Origin: Melioribacter sp.
GTDB lineage: Bacteria; Bacteroidota; Ignavibacteria; Ignavibacteriales; Melioribacteraceae
Assembly: GCA_003155655.1 (NCBI GenBank)
Contig: PMDS01000091.1
Location: forward strand, 1-64,000
Length of the DNA: 64,000 bases
Direction of reading: 5' to 3'
The first letter of the stretch is position 1, and every line of letters begins with the position of its first letter. Made by a program: the position numbers and the translations under genes. The notes below the pieces were generated by a model, which was not told the DNA's origin, did no database searches, and saw only the letters and a program-made list of their open reading frames with translations. Below are positions 9,101 through 18,677 of this stretch, one piece after another.

Positions 9101-11461
9101 CACAGGGTTTGCAGAAGCGGCATGTAGAGCTTTGAAACCAACTGAAACAAAAGTTATTATGAGTGCTATAAAAACTGTGGAAATGATAAGCCATAAATCA
9201 ATATTAATACGATACGCAAAATTTTGCAGCCAGGTTGATATCAAATAAATTGCAATTGGAACAGCAATTATACTTGCAATACCTACCAGGGATATAAATT
9301 CCTTTGAAATTATTATTACAATATCCAGATAGGAAGCACCCAGGACTTTTCTGATACCTATTTCCTTTATTCTTTGTTGAACAGCAAAGAGTGACATCCC
9401 GAACAAACCGAGACAAGCTACAAAAATTGATAGTAAGGTAAAGTAGCCAATAACCTCACCAAAATTTTCATCTTCAACATATAATTTTGCAAGCCGTTCA
9501 TCAAAGAATTCGAATTCCATTGGTGATCCATTATTGAATAACTTGCTTTTTTCTTTAATATATTGAATGGTACCGGGAATATCAGTTTTATTTATTTTTA
9601 CAATTATTTCGCTTAAATATTTTGTACCTCTTGAGAGAAACATCGGTTGAATAGATTCATGCAGCGAGTGAAAATTAAAATCTTTTACAACTCCAATTAC
9701 TTCTCCCTCCATTATTTTTTCACCAATTGGATTTTTTAAGCCTAATTCTTTTACAGCAGTTTCATTTAGAATGTATTCCCGGTTCGAACCATTTTGATAG
9801 CTTGAAGAAAAATCTCGACCCGAAACTATCGTCATATGCAATGTTCTAATAAAATCACCATCCACATTTGTTCCCTCCAAGCTAATTCTTTTAGTCGGAT
9901 CATCCTTTCGTGGGGCAATTATTACCATTTTTGAATCAGTCCCGGGAATCATATTTGCACCGGAGACATTAATTATATTGGGATTGTTCTTCAATTCATT
10001 CTTAAAAGCATCAAAATTATTCCTTAGAGATGAATCCTCTCCATAGAGCACAACCAATTCATCTTTGTTGAATCCAAAATCTTTATTGTAAAGAAATCTT
10101 AACTGCTGATAAATTGTTATTGAGATAAATATTAATCCAATAAAAACTACCATCTGAATACCAATAAGAGTTTGCCTAAAAAGTACCCTGTTTTTCCCAA
10201 TGTTAAATTTATTATGCAGAATATTAACCGGATTGAATTTTGATAGATAGAAAGCAATATAACTTCCAGATGCCACGCCAACAAGAATAGTTATTAGTAA
10301 AAAAAGAATTATAAACATCCAATTATGAAAGTATTCCCTGGATAATTCGGTTCCCAACAAATTACTGATCTTAGGCAGGAACAATTCTAGCAGCAAAACA
10401 GCAGCAGGGATTGCTAAAATAGAGACGGAAAGAGATTCCAAAATTATTTGTTTGATTATATTCTGTCTCCCGGCCCCCAATACTTTCCTAACACCGATTT
10501 CTTTAATACGCAGGTTTGCAGTGCTTGTTGATAGTATCACAAAATTTAAACATGCTATAAACAGTAAAAGCAATGCTGCAGTGGAATAGATATAGACGTT
10601 TGTTAAGTTTCCCTGAGGGAATCGATTGTTGACCATTTCTGATGAATGAAAATAAAGATCTTTTAATGGAAAAATAGAGAATTCGATATGAGAAGCTGGA
10701 TTTAGGTTCTTCCCTATTACAGTTGCAAACTTATTTGTGAATGCAGAAATGTCAGTTCCAGATTGTAATAAAATATAAGTGCTGTAATAAGATAAGTCCC
10801 ATGAATCGAGAGGATTATTATATCTTTTTCCCCAACTACTTGTAAGTTTATCTTCCGAGATGAATAAAGGAACAATCAAATCTGCCTGGAATGTAGATGT
10901 ATTTGTTATGTTTTCAATAATTCCAGTAATGACCAGGTCATAAGAACCGGTACTAGTTTCAAACGATATGATCTGTCCAAGTGGATTGCTAATACCGAAA
11001 CACTTCTGTGCAAGAGTTTCACATATTACAGCAGAATTTCTTTCTTTAAATATTGTTTCTCTTTTTCCGGATTTCAATGTGAGAGAAAGAATATCGAATA
11101 TTTCCGGGTCCACTGATTTAGCCTGATTTACATTAAAAGTATTATCTTTTATTTTTATTGTACCTCTAATATTTGCTGATCTTGCTGCGGTCTTAATTTC
11201 CGGCAATTCGGCTTTAACAGCCTGTGCAAGAGGTCTTGGAGCTTCAAGCTCAATCCAGTTAAAATCTTTACTAGTATTTTTAACAAGATAAATATTCTCC
11301 AGGTTTTTATTATACTTATCAAAACCAATCTCATGGATTGAATATAAAATCATTGTAAAGCCTGCGGCAAGTCCAATAGAAAGCCCCAAAACATTAATAG
11401 AAGAAATAATTTTTTGTTTTGATAACATTCTGACCATTATTTTTAAATAATTTATAAACAT
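9080..11461 (-). CDS. ABC permease, FtsX/MacB-like (Perm-2)
   Basis: A 793-residue permease of a distinct subgroup shared with Perm-19, 42 kb away. Both carry a YFH...GNLTNVYIYS-type stretch just before TM2, an EYFHSWMF-type segment between TM3 and TM4 (EYFHNWMF here), the KDFGFNK and NPNIINVSG segments after TM5 and a WLQNFAYRI block. Loop motifs are KEIGVRKVLGA (first) and KEIGIRKVLGA (at 699). The C-terminus reads SANPVESLRYE. A TGGAGGG ribosome site precedes the ATG. The stop is TGA where the otherwise near-identical Perm-6 end has TAA. Only 11 bp separate it from Perm-3, so co-translation from one message is likely. Confidence 0.88.
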   Translation of the reverse strand: MFINYLKIMVRMLSKQKIISSINVLGLSIGLAAGFTMILYSIHEIGFDKYNKNLENIYLVKNTSKDFNWIELEAPRPLAQAVKAELPEIKTAARSANIRGTIKIKDNTFNVNQAKSVDPEIFDILSLTLKSGKRETIFKERNSAVICETLAQKCFGISNPLGQIISFETSTGSYDLVITGIIENITNTSTFQADLIVPLFISEDKLTSSWGKRYNNPLDSWDLSYYSTYILLQSGTDISAFTNKFATVIGKNLNPASHIEFSIFPLKDLYFHSSEMVNNRFPQGNLTNVYIYSTAALLLLFIACLNFVILSTSTANLRIKEIGVRKVLGAGRQNIIKQIILESLSVSILAIPAAVLLLELFLPKISNLLGTELSREYFHNWMFIILFLLITILVGVASGSYIAFYLSKFNPVNILHNKFNIGKNRVLFRQTLIGIQMVVFIGLIFISITIYQQLRFLYNKDFGFNKDELVVLYGEDSSLRNNFDAFKNELKNNPNIINVSGANMIPGTDSKMVIIAPRKDDPTKRISLEGTNVDGDFIRTLHMTIVSGRDFSSSYQNGSNREYILNETAVKELGLKNPIGEKIMEGEVIGVVKDFNFHSLHESIQPMFLSRGTKYLSEIIVKINKTDIPGTIQYIKEKSKLFNNGSPMEFEFFDERLAKLYVEDENFGEVIGYFTLLSIFVACLGLFGMSLFAVQQRIKEIGIRKVLGASYLDIVIIISKEFISLVGIASIIAVPIAIYLISTWLQNFAYRINIDLWLIISTVFIALIITFVSVGFKALHAASANPVESLRYE

Positions 11462-11472
11462 GTTCCCTCCAT

Positions 11473-13767
11473 TTATTCATATCTTAATGCATTTATCGGG
11501 TCAGCTATAGCCGCTTTAATTGTATTAATACTTATTGTAATCAACGCTATTAACAATGCAATTCCGCCTGAAAGAGCAAAAATCCACCAGCTTAATCCAA
11601 TTTTAAATGCAAAATCTTCAAGCCATTTACTCATTAAATAATAAGATACCGGCACGGCAATAATGTTTGCCAGGATTACCCAACTTGAAAAATTTTTTGT
11701 TAACAAACCAAATATTTCCGGAACAGTTGCGCCGAGCACTTTTCTAATACCAATTTCTTTTATTCTCTGTTCGGATTGAAATACCGATAATCCAAATATT
11801 CCCATACTAGAAATAATTATTGCAAGTATTGAAAATATGCTAACTATAGAAGCCAGATTTTCTTCTTTTTTATACATCGATGCAAAATATTCATCATAAA
11901 ATCCAAGTTCTTCCTGATAATCAGGACATACTTCTTTCCACGTTTTATTTATATAGCTAACAGCTTCGCTAATTGGTCCGGTAAATCTCATTGTAATTAC
12001 ATCCGGAGGCATAAAATCACAATACGCCATTAGAAAAGGACCAATTTTTTGATGCACAGATGAGTAACTAAAATCTGATACGATCCCCAATATATTCCAT
12101 CCACCTATCTTCTTGTCTTCCCAATTTTTATCTTTTAATTGCTTTAGAGCTGTTTCATTAATAATTACCGCTTTATTAATATCACTTGGTAGAATATTTC
12201 TTCCCTTAAGAATTTTAAGCCCAAATGTCTTCAATGAATTGCTATCAATTGCCATTGCATCATAGCTGTTCAACATTAAATTGATACTTCCAGGCATACC
12301 TAATGTTTTTGTTAATGACTTTATTCCAGAATATTGTTGCAATTTGTCTGTTAAAACTTGTATTCTATCTTTTAATGTAAAATCAATTTTAAGGTACATC
12401 AATTGGTCAGTGTTAAAACCCACATTTTTATATTTTGCATAATTAATTTGTTTGGAAATGACAATTAACCCGGCAATCAGAATTATCGCTATTGAAAATT
12501 GAAACATTGTAAGAACATTGCGGAACGCTTTACTTCCGCCATGGAAAGACGGATTGACTTTAAAAAGCTGCAATGCGGATATTTTTAATAATACTAGAGA
12601 CGGTACTATACTTATAAGAAAGCTTAATAATAATATAAAAGTTATGAAAAGAAGAAGGAATCTTAGATCGGTAAATATTAGTAGTGTTAACGTCTTATCA
12701 ACAAATTGATTGAAATAGGGGAGGAATAAGCTTGCCAGAATTATTCCTAAAAAAGATGAAATAATTGTTGTGAATAATGATTCCGAAGAAAGTTGTTTAA
12801 TGAGAGATTTTCTATCAGCTCCAAGACATTTTTTAACTCCAAACTCTTTTAATCTGTATTTATAAGATGCTGTAGTCAAATTGATATAATTAATTATCGC
12901 CAGTGTGAGTACGATTATCCCAATAATAGATAACAATTTTACTAATCCGGCATTTCCATGCATTAAATCGTAATCATTATAATCAACATTAAAATAATCT
13001 GAGCTTAATGGAGCAAGTATTATATGTTTGGGATAAACAAAACCATCTATTTTATTTAATGCAGATATCTGATTTTCAACAGTGGCTTTATCAACAATTT
13101 TTTCTAATTCTAAAAACATACTGAAAAGGAATTTACTTTTATTATTGGAACTCATTTCCCGGTAGGGCAATTTCTGCTCAGGGGAATTAGAATAATTAAC
13201 AAATATTTCCGCATCAAAGCTAAGGTTCTTTGGCAGATCTTTTACAACACCTGTAACGATCATATCAATATGATGATTTAGACGCAAAGTTTTTCCAGCA
13301 ACATCTAAAGTACCGAATATTCTTTTTGCTGTTGATTCTGTTAGTATAACATTATTAATTGCGCTTAATGCCAGTTTTGGATTTCCGGAAAGAAATTTGA
13401 TGTTAAAAACATCGAAAAAATTAGCATCAACCATAAGCATATGCTTAAGCCGGAATAATTTGTTCCCAGTTTCAGCATCAATACTAAAATTATTAAGAAG
13501 ACATGAATTTTTAATTCCAGGTATACTTTCTAGTACTTTATCCTTTAATCTGTAATCAACATTATAATCCTTACGATCAGCATCTACAACACGAAAAATA
13601 TTGTCGACATTTTTAAGAGAAGAATTATAATTGAATTCATAATAAACGAATTGACCGATCAGAATTACAAATGCTATTCCGAATGCTAATCCGGTAATAT
13701 TGATAAAAGAAAATAGTTTTCGTCTTGAAATAACGCGTAGGTAATGTTTTAATAGATTAAGAAACAT
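11473..13767 (-). CDS. ABC permease, FtsX/MacB-like (Perm-3)
   Basis: At 764 residues this is one of the short-form trio Perm-3/4/14. The trio shares the start region SRRKLFSFINITGLAFGIAF, VDNI(F/Y)R(V/L/I)VD after TM1, and a degenerate first loop motif, here KEFGVKKCLGA at 307-317 (Arg and Val of the usual RKV replaced by Lys and Cys). The second motif KEIGIRKVLGA at 670 is canonical, followed by WLEDFAFKIGLSWWIF and DPINALRYE. The second periplasmic domain has YDEYFASMYKKEENLAS before TM6. GGAG precedes the ATG. The spacer to Perm-4 (43 bp) is a near copy of the Perm-4/Perm-5 spacer, pointing to tandem duplication. Confidence 0.88.
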   Translation of the reverse strand: MFLNLLKHYLRVISRRKLFSFINITGLAFGIAFVILIGQFVYYEFNYNSSLKNVDNIFRVVDADRKDYNVDYRLKDKVLESIPGIKNSCLLNNFSIDAETGNKLFRLKHMLMVDANFFDVFNIKFLSGNPKLALSAINNVILTESTAKRIFGTLDVAGKTLRLNHHIDMIVTGVVKDLPKNLSFDAEIFVNYSNSPEQKLPYREMSSNNKSKFLFSMFLELEKIVDKATVENQISALNKIDGFVYPKHIILAPLSSDYFNVDYNDYDLMHGNAGLVKLLSIIGIIVLTLAIINYINLTTASYKYRLKEFGVKKCLGADRKSLIKQLSSESLFTTIISSFLGIILASLFLPYFNQFVDKTLTLLIFTDLRFLLLFITFILLLSFLISIVPSLVLLKISALQLFKVNPSFHGGSKAFRNVLTMFQFSIAIILIAGLIVISKQINYAKYKNVGFNTDQLMYLKIDFTLKDRIQVLTDKLQQYSGIKSLTKTLGMPGSINLMLNSYDAMAIDSNSLKTFGLKILKGRNILPSDINKAVIINETALKQLKDKNWEDKKIGGWNILGIVSDFSYSSVHQKIGPFLMAYCDFMPPDVITMRFTGPISEAVSYINKTWKEVCPDYQEELGFYDEYFASMYKKEENLASIVSIFSILAIIISSMGIFGLSVFQSEQRIKEIGIRKVLGATVPEIFGLLTKNFSSWVILANIIAVPVSYYLMSKWLEDFAFKIGLSWWIFALSGGIALLIALITISINTIKAAIADPINALRYE

Positions 13768-13810
13768 TTTGTGCTCCGCTTATTTGTTATAACTTACCTT
13801 TATATTTTAA
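13768..13810. repeat. duplicated spacer, copy 1 (Perm-3/Perm-4)
   Basis: This 43-bp spacer aligns without gaps to 16112-16154, with about 37 of 43 positions identical by eye, including CTCCGC and ATTTGTTATAA. Confidence 0.75.
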
Positions 13811-16111
13811 TTATTCGTATCTCAGTGTTTTTACGGGATCAGCTACTGCTGCTTTTATTGCCTGCAAACTTACTGTTGCCATCGCAATTACTAATGCTAT
13901 TCCTCCCGCAATAACAAAAATCCACCAGCTTATATTTATTCTGTATGCAAAATCATGAAGCCATTTATTCATGAAATAATATGCAACAGGCCATGCAATA
14001 ATGTTGGCAAAGACTATCCAAATAGAAAAACTTTTTGTCAGCATGAGAACAATTTCCGGAACCGTTGCACCGAGAACTTTTCTAATTCCTACTTCCTTTA
14101 TTTTTTGTTCGGATTGAAAAACAGACAAACCGAATATGCCCAAGCATGAAATTACAACGGCGAGAATGGAAAATATACTTACCAGAGAAGCAAGGTTTTC
14201 CTCTTTCCTATACATTGATGCGAAGTGCTCATCATAAAAATTAAGATCTATAGGGTAATCAGGGCATATTTCTTTCCACGTTTTATTGATATAATTCACA
14301 GCTTCGCCAATTGGCCCAACAATTCTCATTGTTATCATACTTGCTTTTTTACAATCACCATATTCCATTAAAAATGGACCAACCTTATTATAAAGAGATG
14401 AATAATTAAAATCCGATACTACCCCGACAATCTCCATACCGTTTATTTTTTGATTTTCCCAATTCTTATCTTCTAATTTATTCAATGCGGTCTCATTAAT
14501 TATTACCGCTTTATCGATATCACCGGGCAGTAAATCTCTCCCTTTAATAAGTTTAAAATCAAAAGTCTTCAACGTAGCAGAATCAATATCCATCGTTTTA
14601 TAACCATTAACACTCATATAGATAGTGCCGGGTACACCGAATGTTTTTGTTAAGGACCTTACTCCATTATACTGCTGCAGTTTATCGGATAATACCCGTA
14701 CTCTGTCTGGAAGAGGATAACGTAAGTTTAGATATAATAATTGATCAGATTTAAAACCAATATTTCTGTGTTTTACATAATCAATTTGTTTATAAACAAT
14801 CATCAATCCGGCAATAAGGATTATCGCAATTGAGAACTGGAACATTGTAAGAATATTACGATATATTTTCCTTCCTCCTTTTAACGATGGATTTAATTTA
14901 AAAAGCTGCAACGTGGGTACTTTCGATAGAATTAATGCAGGGATAATACCTATAAAGAGACTTAATATTAAAACGAATACAACAAAGAGCAGAAGAAAAT
15001 GGAAATCATTAAATACCTGCAAAGTTAGATTTTTATCTATAAATTGGTTGAAATAAGGAAGGAATAATCCAGCCAAAATTAATCCCAGGAAAGATGAAAT
15101 AATTGTTGTGAATGACGATTCGGCTATGAGTTGCTTAATAAGTGATTTTCTATCGGCACCCAGACATTTTTTAACACCAAATTCGGTAAATCGGTACCTG
15201 TAAGACGCTGTAGTAAGATTTACAAAATTAATGACTGCAATCAAGAGAACAACTAGACCTATAATTGACAACAGCATCACTAATCCGGTATTCCCATGCT
15301 GTAAATCCTTTTCCTTATAATCCGTATTGAAATAATTCGAACTAAAAGTCGTAAGTATCACATTTTTAGGATAAAGAAAATCATCGATATTATTCAACGA
15401 GGATATTTGTTTCTCAGCAGCGGCTTTATCTGCATTTTTGTTTAATTCGGCAAAAACACTGAAATAAAATAATTCCCTGCCATTTATTTTTGCCCCTCTA
15501 CTATACAATTTTCGATCTATTGCATTAGCATGGCTTATAAATAAATCAGCAGCTAGGCTGATATTATCGGGTAAATCTTTTACTACACCTGTAACCAGCA
15601 TATCATATTGATGTCCCATGCGGATAGTTTTTCCAATTACATCGATTGTACCAAAAAATTGTTTTGCCGTTCTTTCTGTTAGGACAATATTATCAACGGA
15701 GTTTAATGCCTGCTTTGAGTTTCCTAAAAGAAATGATAAGTTAAATACATTGAAAAAGTTTGAATCAACAAGCGCTATATCTTTTATCTTGAATAATTCA
15801 TTATTTATCTCAACGTCACTATTAATATTAAAATGACTTAATAGGCAGGCATTTTTAATACCGGGAATACCACTTAATAACTGCTCCTTAATTCTGTAAT
15901 CAATTTTATATTCCTTCTTTTCGAAATCAACAAGCCTGTAAATGTTATCCACATTTTTTATAGAATTATTATAATTGGATTCATAATAAATGAATTGGCC
16001 GATCAAGACCAAAAATGCGATACTAAATGCCAAACCTGTGATATTAATAAATGAGAATAGTTTGCGTCTTGTAATACTGCGCAGGTAATGTTTTAATAGA
16101 TTAATAAACAT
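13811..16111 (-). CDS. ABC permease, FtsX/MacB-like (Perm-4)
   Basis: A 766-residue permease, immediate tandem sister of Perm-3 and close to Perm-14. First loop motif TEFGVKKCLGA (Lys of KEIG replaced by Thr); second KEVGIRKVLGA at 672. The 3' end of the gene resembles Perm-16 and Perm-10 more than its own sisters: 13842-13887 matches 43591-43636 at 43 of 46 positions, and the protein end SLQAIKAAVADPVKTLRYE is identical to Perm-16. This mosaic suggests conversion of the C-terminal coding end. Start supported by CGGAGAAA before the ATG. Confidence 0.88.
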   Translation of the reverse strand: MFINLLKHYLRSITRRKLFSFINITGLAFSIAFLVLIGQFIYYESNYNNSIKNVDNIYRLVDFEKKEYKIDYRIKEQLLSGIPGIKNACLLSHFNINSDVEINNELFKIKDIALVDSNFFNVFNLSFLLGNSKQALNSVDNIVLTERTAKQFFGTIDVIGKTIRMGHQYDMLVTGVVKDLPDNISLAADLFISHANAIDRKLYSRGAKINGRELFYFSVFAELNKNADKAAAEKQISSLNNIDDFLYPKNVILTTFSSNYFNTDYKEKDLQHGNTGLVMLLSIIGLVVLLIAVINFVNLTTASYRYRFTEFGVKKCLGADRKSLIKQLIAESSFTTIISSFLGLILAGLFLPYFNQFIDKNLTLQVFNDFHFLLLFVVFVLILSLFIGIIPALILSKVPTLQLFKLNPSLKGGRKIYRNILTMFQFSIAIILIAGLMIVYKQIDYVKHRNIGFKSDQLLYLNLRYPLPDRVRVLSDKLQQYNGVRSLTKTFGVPGTIYMSVNGYKTMDIDSATLKTFDFKLIKGRDLLPGDIDKAVIINETALNKLEDKNWENQKINGMEIVGVVSDFNYSSLYNKVGPFLMEYGDCKKASMITMRIVGPIGEAVNYINKTWKEICPDYPIDLNFYDEHFASMYRKEENLASLVSIFSILAVVISCLGIFGLSVFQSEQKIKEVGIRKVLGATVPEIVLMLTKSFSIWIVFANIIAWPVAYYFMNKWLHDFAYRINISWWIFVIAGGIALVIAMATVSLQAIKAAVADPVKTLRYE

Positions 16112-16154
16112 TTTTTTCTCCGCATATTTGTTATAAATTACCTATATATATTAA
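16112..16154. repeat. duplicated spacer, copy 2 (Perm-4/Perm-5)
   Basis: Partner of the 13768-13810 spacer: same length, about 37 of 43 bases identical by eye. Confidence 0.75.
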
Positions 16155-18599
16155 TTATTCATATTTAAGAGATTTCACCGGGTCAACAGTCGCAGCTTCA
16201 AAGGATTTTACTCCAACAGCTGCTATAGCAAGAATCATCAAAAAAACAAAAGAACCCGAAAGCAGCCATACGTTTATTTCAATGTGATGCGGCAGCTCTT
16301 GCAGCATTAACGATACCAATTGATAGGATATGGCTAGCCCAATAGCATTAGCTATTAATACCAGCATTATAAATGATCCTGACAGCTTGAAGATAATATT
16401 TCTTGTGGAAGCACCCATTACTTTCCGTATACCGATTTCTTTAGTCTTTCTGTCAATTATAAATGAGGCTAAAGCAAAAAGTCCAAGGCTGGCTATTATA
16501 ATTGTTATAATCGCCCCGAATCGTATTAATGAATCAGCAGATTCAAAAATCGAATAATTTTCATTAATTTCATCTGTCAGATACGAGCACTCAAAAGACT
16601 GGTCGAAGTTCATGTCTTTCCATACAGACTTTATATCCGCAATTGCTTTCTGTGAAACTCCCTTATTGGTCCGGACTAAAATATAATTCATCACATCTGG
16701 TCTAACCTTTATTATCAACGGTAAAGTTGACTGATCTAAAAACGACCGGTACTGGAAGTCTTTGATTTCTCCAATAACATTAGCCGTGTATGCAATATTA
16801 GTTTTATCATTTTCCTTTGTGTACAGCTCCACTTCCTGACCATTAGCATGATTCCATCCGCAAGCCTTTATTGCCGCCTGATTCATTAAAATTGCTGACT
16901 TGGAATCGTTTGATACTGTTACGGAGAAATCCCTGCCTCCGTTCATCTTAAGTCCAACAGTTTTGATGAAATCTTCATCTACGTAATATGTTCCTACTAA
17001 CAAATCTTTTACCGTTCCTGAACGAAGTAATAAAACATTAATATCATCACCGCCAGGCAGCAAATTAGATGAAGTAACACTTGTTATGTTTGAACTCTGT
17101 AAAAGTTCGTTCTTCAAAAGCTGATATTTTTGTTTGACCGAATTATCAAGAACCGGTACTGTAATTAAATCATTTTTATTGAATCCGAGATCGGCATTTT
17201 TCCAATGATTTATCTGTAATAAAATGTGCAACGAACAAGTTATAAATATAACAGCAATAGAAAATTGGATTACCACCAATATCTTTCTGAAAAATGCCGC
17301 AGTCTTACCGGCCCTAAGTTCACCCTTCAGAATATGAGTAGGATTATATCCGCTGAGAACAATTGCAGGATAAATACCTGCAAGAATTCCAACTGTAAAC
17401 GAAATGATGATCATATTGACTAACTGATGAATGTCTAAGATATTAAAATCAATATTCCTCTTAGCAAGCAACCCCATTGTTGGAAATGCATTCATTAATA
17501 TTGTCTTAAAAGAAGGAAGCAGCAATTCAACAAGTAAGATTGCTAACAAAAGAGAAAAGAACGAAACAATAACAGATTCGCCGATAAATTGAATTATTAA
17601 TTGGACCCGGCTTGCACCCTGCACTTTTCGCACACCAATTTCCTTTGCACGAACTATTGAGTGCGCCGAAAGCAAATTCATATAATTCAAGCATGCTATC
17701 AATAAAACAAGAAAAGCTACTACTAATAAAAAATAAGAGATTGGTCTTATTCCAAAGTCCATTATTCCTATCCCGTCTCCTTTTTCATAATAAGTATCTT
17801 TCAACGATACCAGTCTATAGGTATTTACCTTTATATCAGTTTTCGGAACAAATTTCTCTGCAAATGTTGGGAATAAAGCTTCGAGGTTCTTTGGATCGTA
17901 ATTATCCGGCAGCTGAACAAATGTCCATATTGGACCGTCCCAGCTGCCAAGTAATTTCTCATTTCCAATAATCTTTCCATAACTGGAAAATGAAGCAAGG
18001 AAGTCGAATTTAATTGTAGAATTGGATGGTATATTTTCACATACTCCTGTAACAGTAAAGGAGAATTTGCCGGGGAATCCTTGTAATTGATAATAAATTA
18101 TTTTTCCCACAGGGTTTTCATTGCCGAAATATTTTTGTGCAATCTGAGGAGTAATTACAACTGAGAATGGTTTTTCTAATGCAGATTGTGCATCTCCAAT
18201 TTTCAGAGGGAAAGTAAAAACGTTGAAAACGCTGCTATCAGCAAATAAAAAACTTTTCTCACGGGATGCATTTTCTCCAACATTTGTCAGACAATTTGGA
18301 AACCAGGCTAATCTAACCGTGTTTTTTACCGCTGCATATTCTTGATGAAGAAATATTGCCGGTGCAGAACCTACAAGAGAACGGTAGTATGTATAACCTG
18401 GTCCCTGCACCTGCTTATCCAGCCGGTAAATATTCTTTGCGTTTTTATGAAAATCGTTATAGCTGTTTTCAAACCGAATGTAGCTGAATATCAATAAAAA
18501 GCATGCCATACCAAAAGCGAGTCCGAAAATAGTTATGAATGAATACAGCTTATTATTCAACAAGTTCTTAATTGCAATTTTGAAATAATTTCGTAACAT
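16155..18599 (-). CDS. ABC permease, FtsX/MacB-like (Perm-5)
   Basis: An 814-residue divergent member. First loop motif KEIGVRKVQGA, second KEIGIRKVMGA at 720. The C-terminal arm lacks the WLQDFAYR block (it reads LMLQELPHHIEINVWLL) and ends VDPVKSLKYE instead of SLRYE. Between TM3 and TM4 there is a longer loop containing NAFPTMGLLAKRNIDF. The second periplasmic domain carries LLPGGDDINVLL and a GRDFSV turn. The start is taken at the ATG at 18599 behind AAAGGAG. An in-frame TTG 27 bp upstream reads through the ribosome site and is rejected; the same false extension occurs at Perm-1 because the upstream DNA is duplicated. Confidence 0.85.
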   Translation of the reverse strand: MLRNYFKIAIKNLLNNKLYSFITIFGLAFGMACFLLIFSYIRFENSYNDFHKNAKNIYRLDKQVQGPGYTYYRSLVGSAPAIFLHQEYAAVKNTVRLAWFPNCLTNVGENASREKSFLFADSSVFNVFTFPLKIGDAQSALEKPFSVVITPQIAQKYFGNENPVGKIIYYQLQGFPGKFSFTVTGVCENIPSNSTIKFDFLASFSSYGKIIGNEKLLGSWDGPIWTFVQLPDNYDPKNLEALFPTFAEKFVPKTDIKVNTYRLVSLKDTYYEKGDGIGIMDFGIRPISYFLLVVAFLVLLIACLNYMNLLSAHSIVRAKEIGVRKVQGASRVQLIIQFIGESVIVSFFSLLLAILLVELLLPSFKTILMNAFPTMGLLAKRNIDFNILDIHQLVNMIIISFTVGILAGIYPAIVLSGYNPTHILKGELRAGKTAAFFRKILVVIQFSIAVIFITCSLHILLQINHWKNADLGFNKNDLITVPVLDNSVKQKYQLLKNELLQSSNITSVTSSNLLPGGDDINVLLLRSGTVKDLLVGTYYVDEDFIKTVGLKMNGGRDFSVTVSNDSKSAILMNQAAIKACGWNHANGQEVELYTKENDKTNIAYTANVIGEIKDFQYRSFLDQSTLPLIIKVRPDVMNYILVRTNKGVSQKAIADIKSVWKDMNFDQSFECSYLTDEINENYSIFESADSLIRFGAIITIIIASLGLFALASFIIDRKTKEIGIRKVMGASTRNIIFKLSGSFIMLVLIANAIGLAISYQLVSLMLQELPHHIEINVWLLSGSFVFLMILAIAAVGVKSFEAATVDPVKSLKYE

Positions 18600-18677
18600 A
18601 TGTTTTCTCCTTTGTTCAATTACCAAGTATGGATAATCATTTATTGATGATTGAATTTATTCATACCTCAAACTTTC
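18574..18677. repeat. duplicated junction segment, copy 2
   Basis: Matches 8997-9100 without gaps (about 97/104). It covers the Perm-5 start, a 57-bp spacer and the Perm-6 stop, although Perm-5 and Perm-1 as proteins are not close sisters. Confidence 0.8.
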
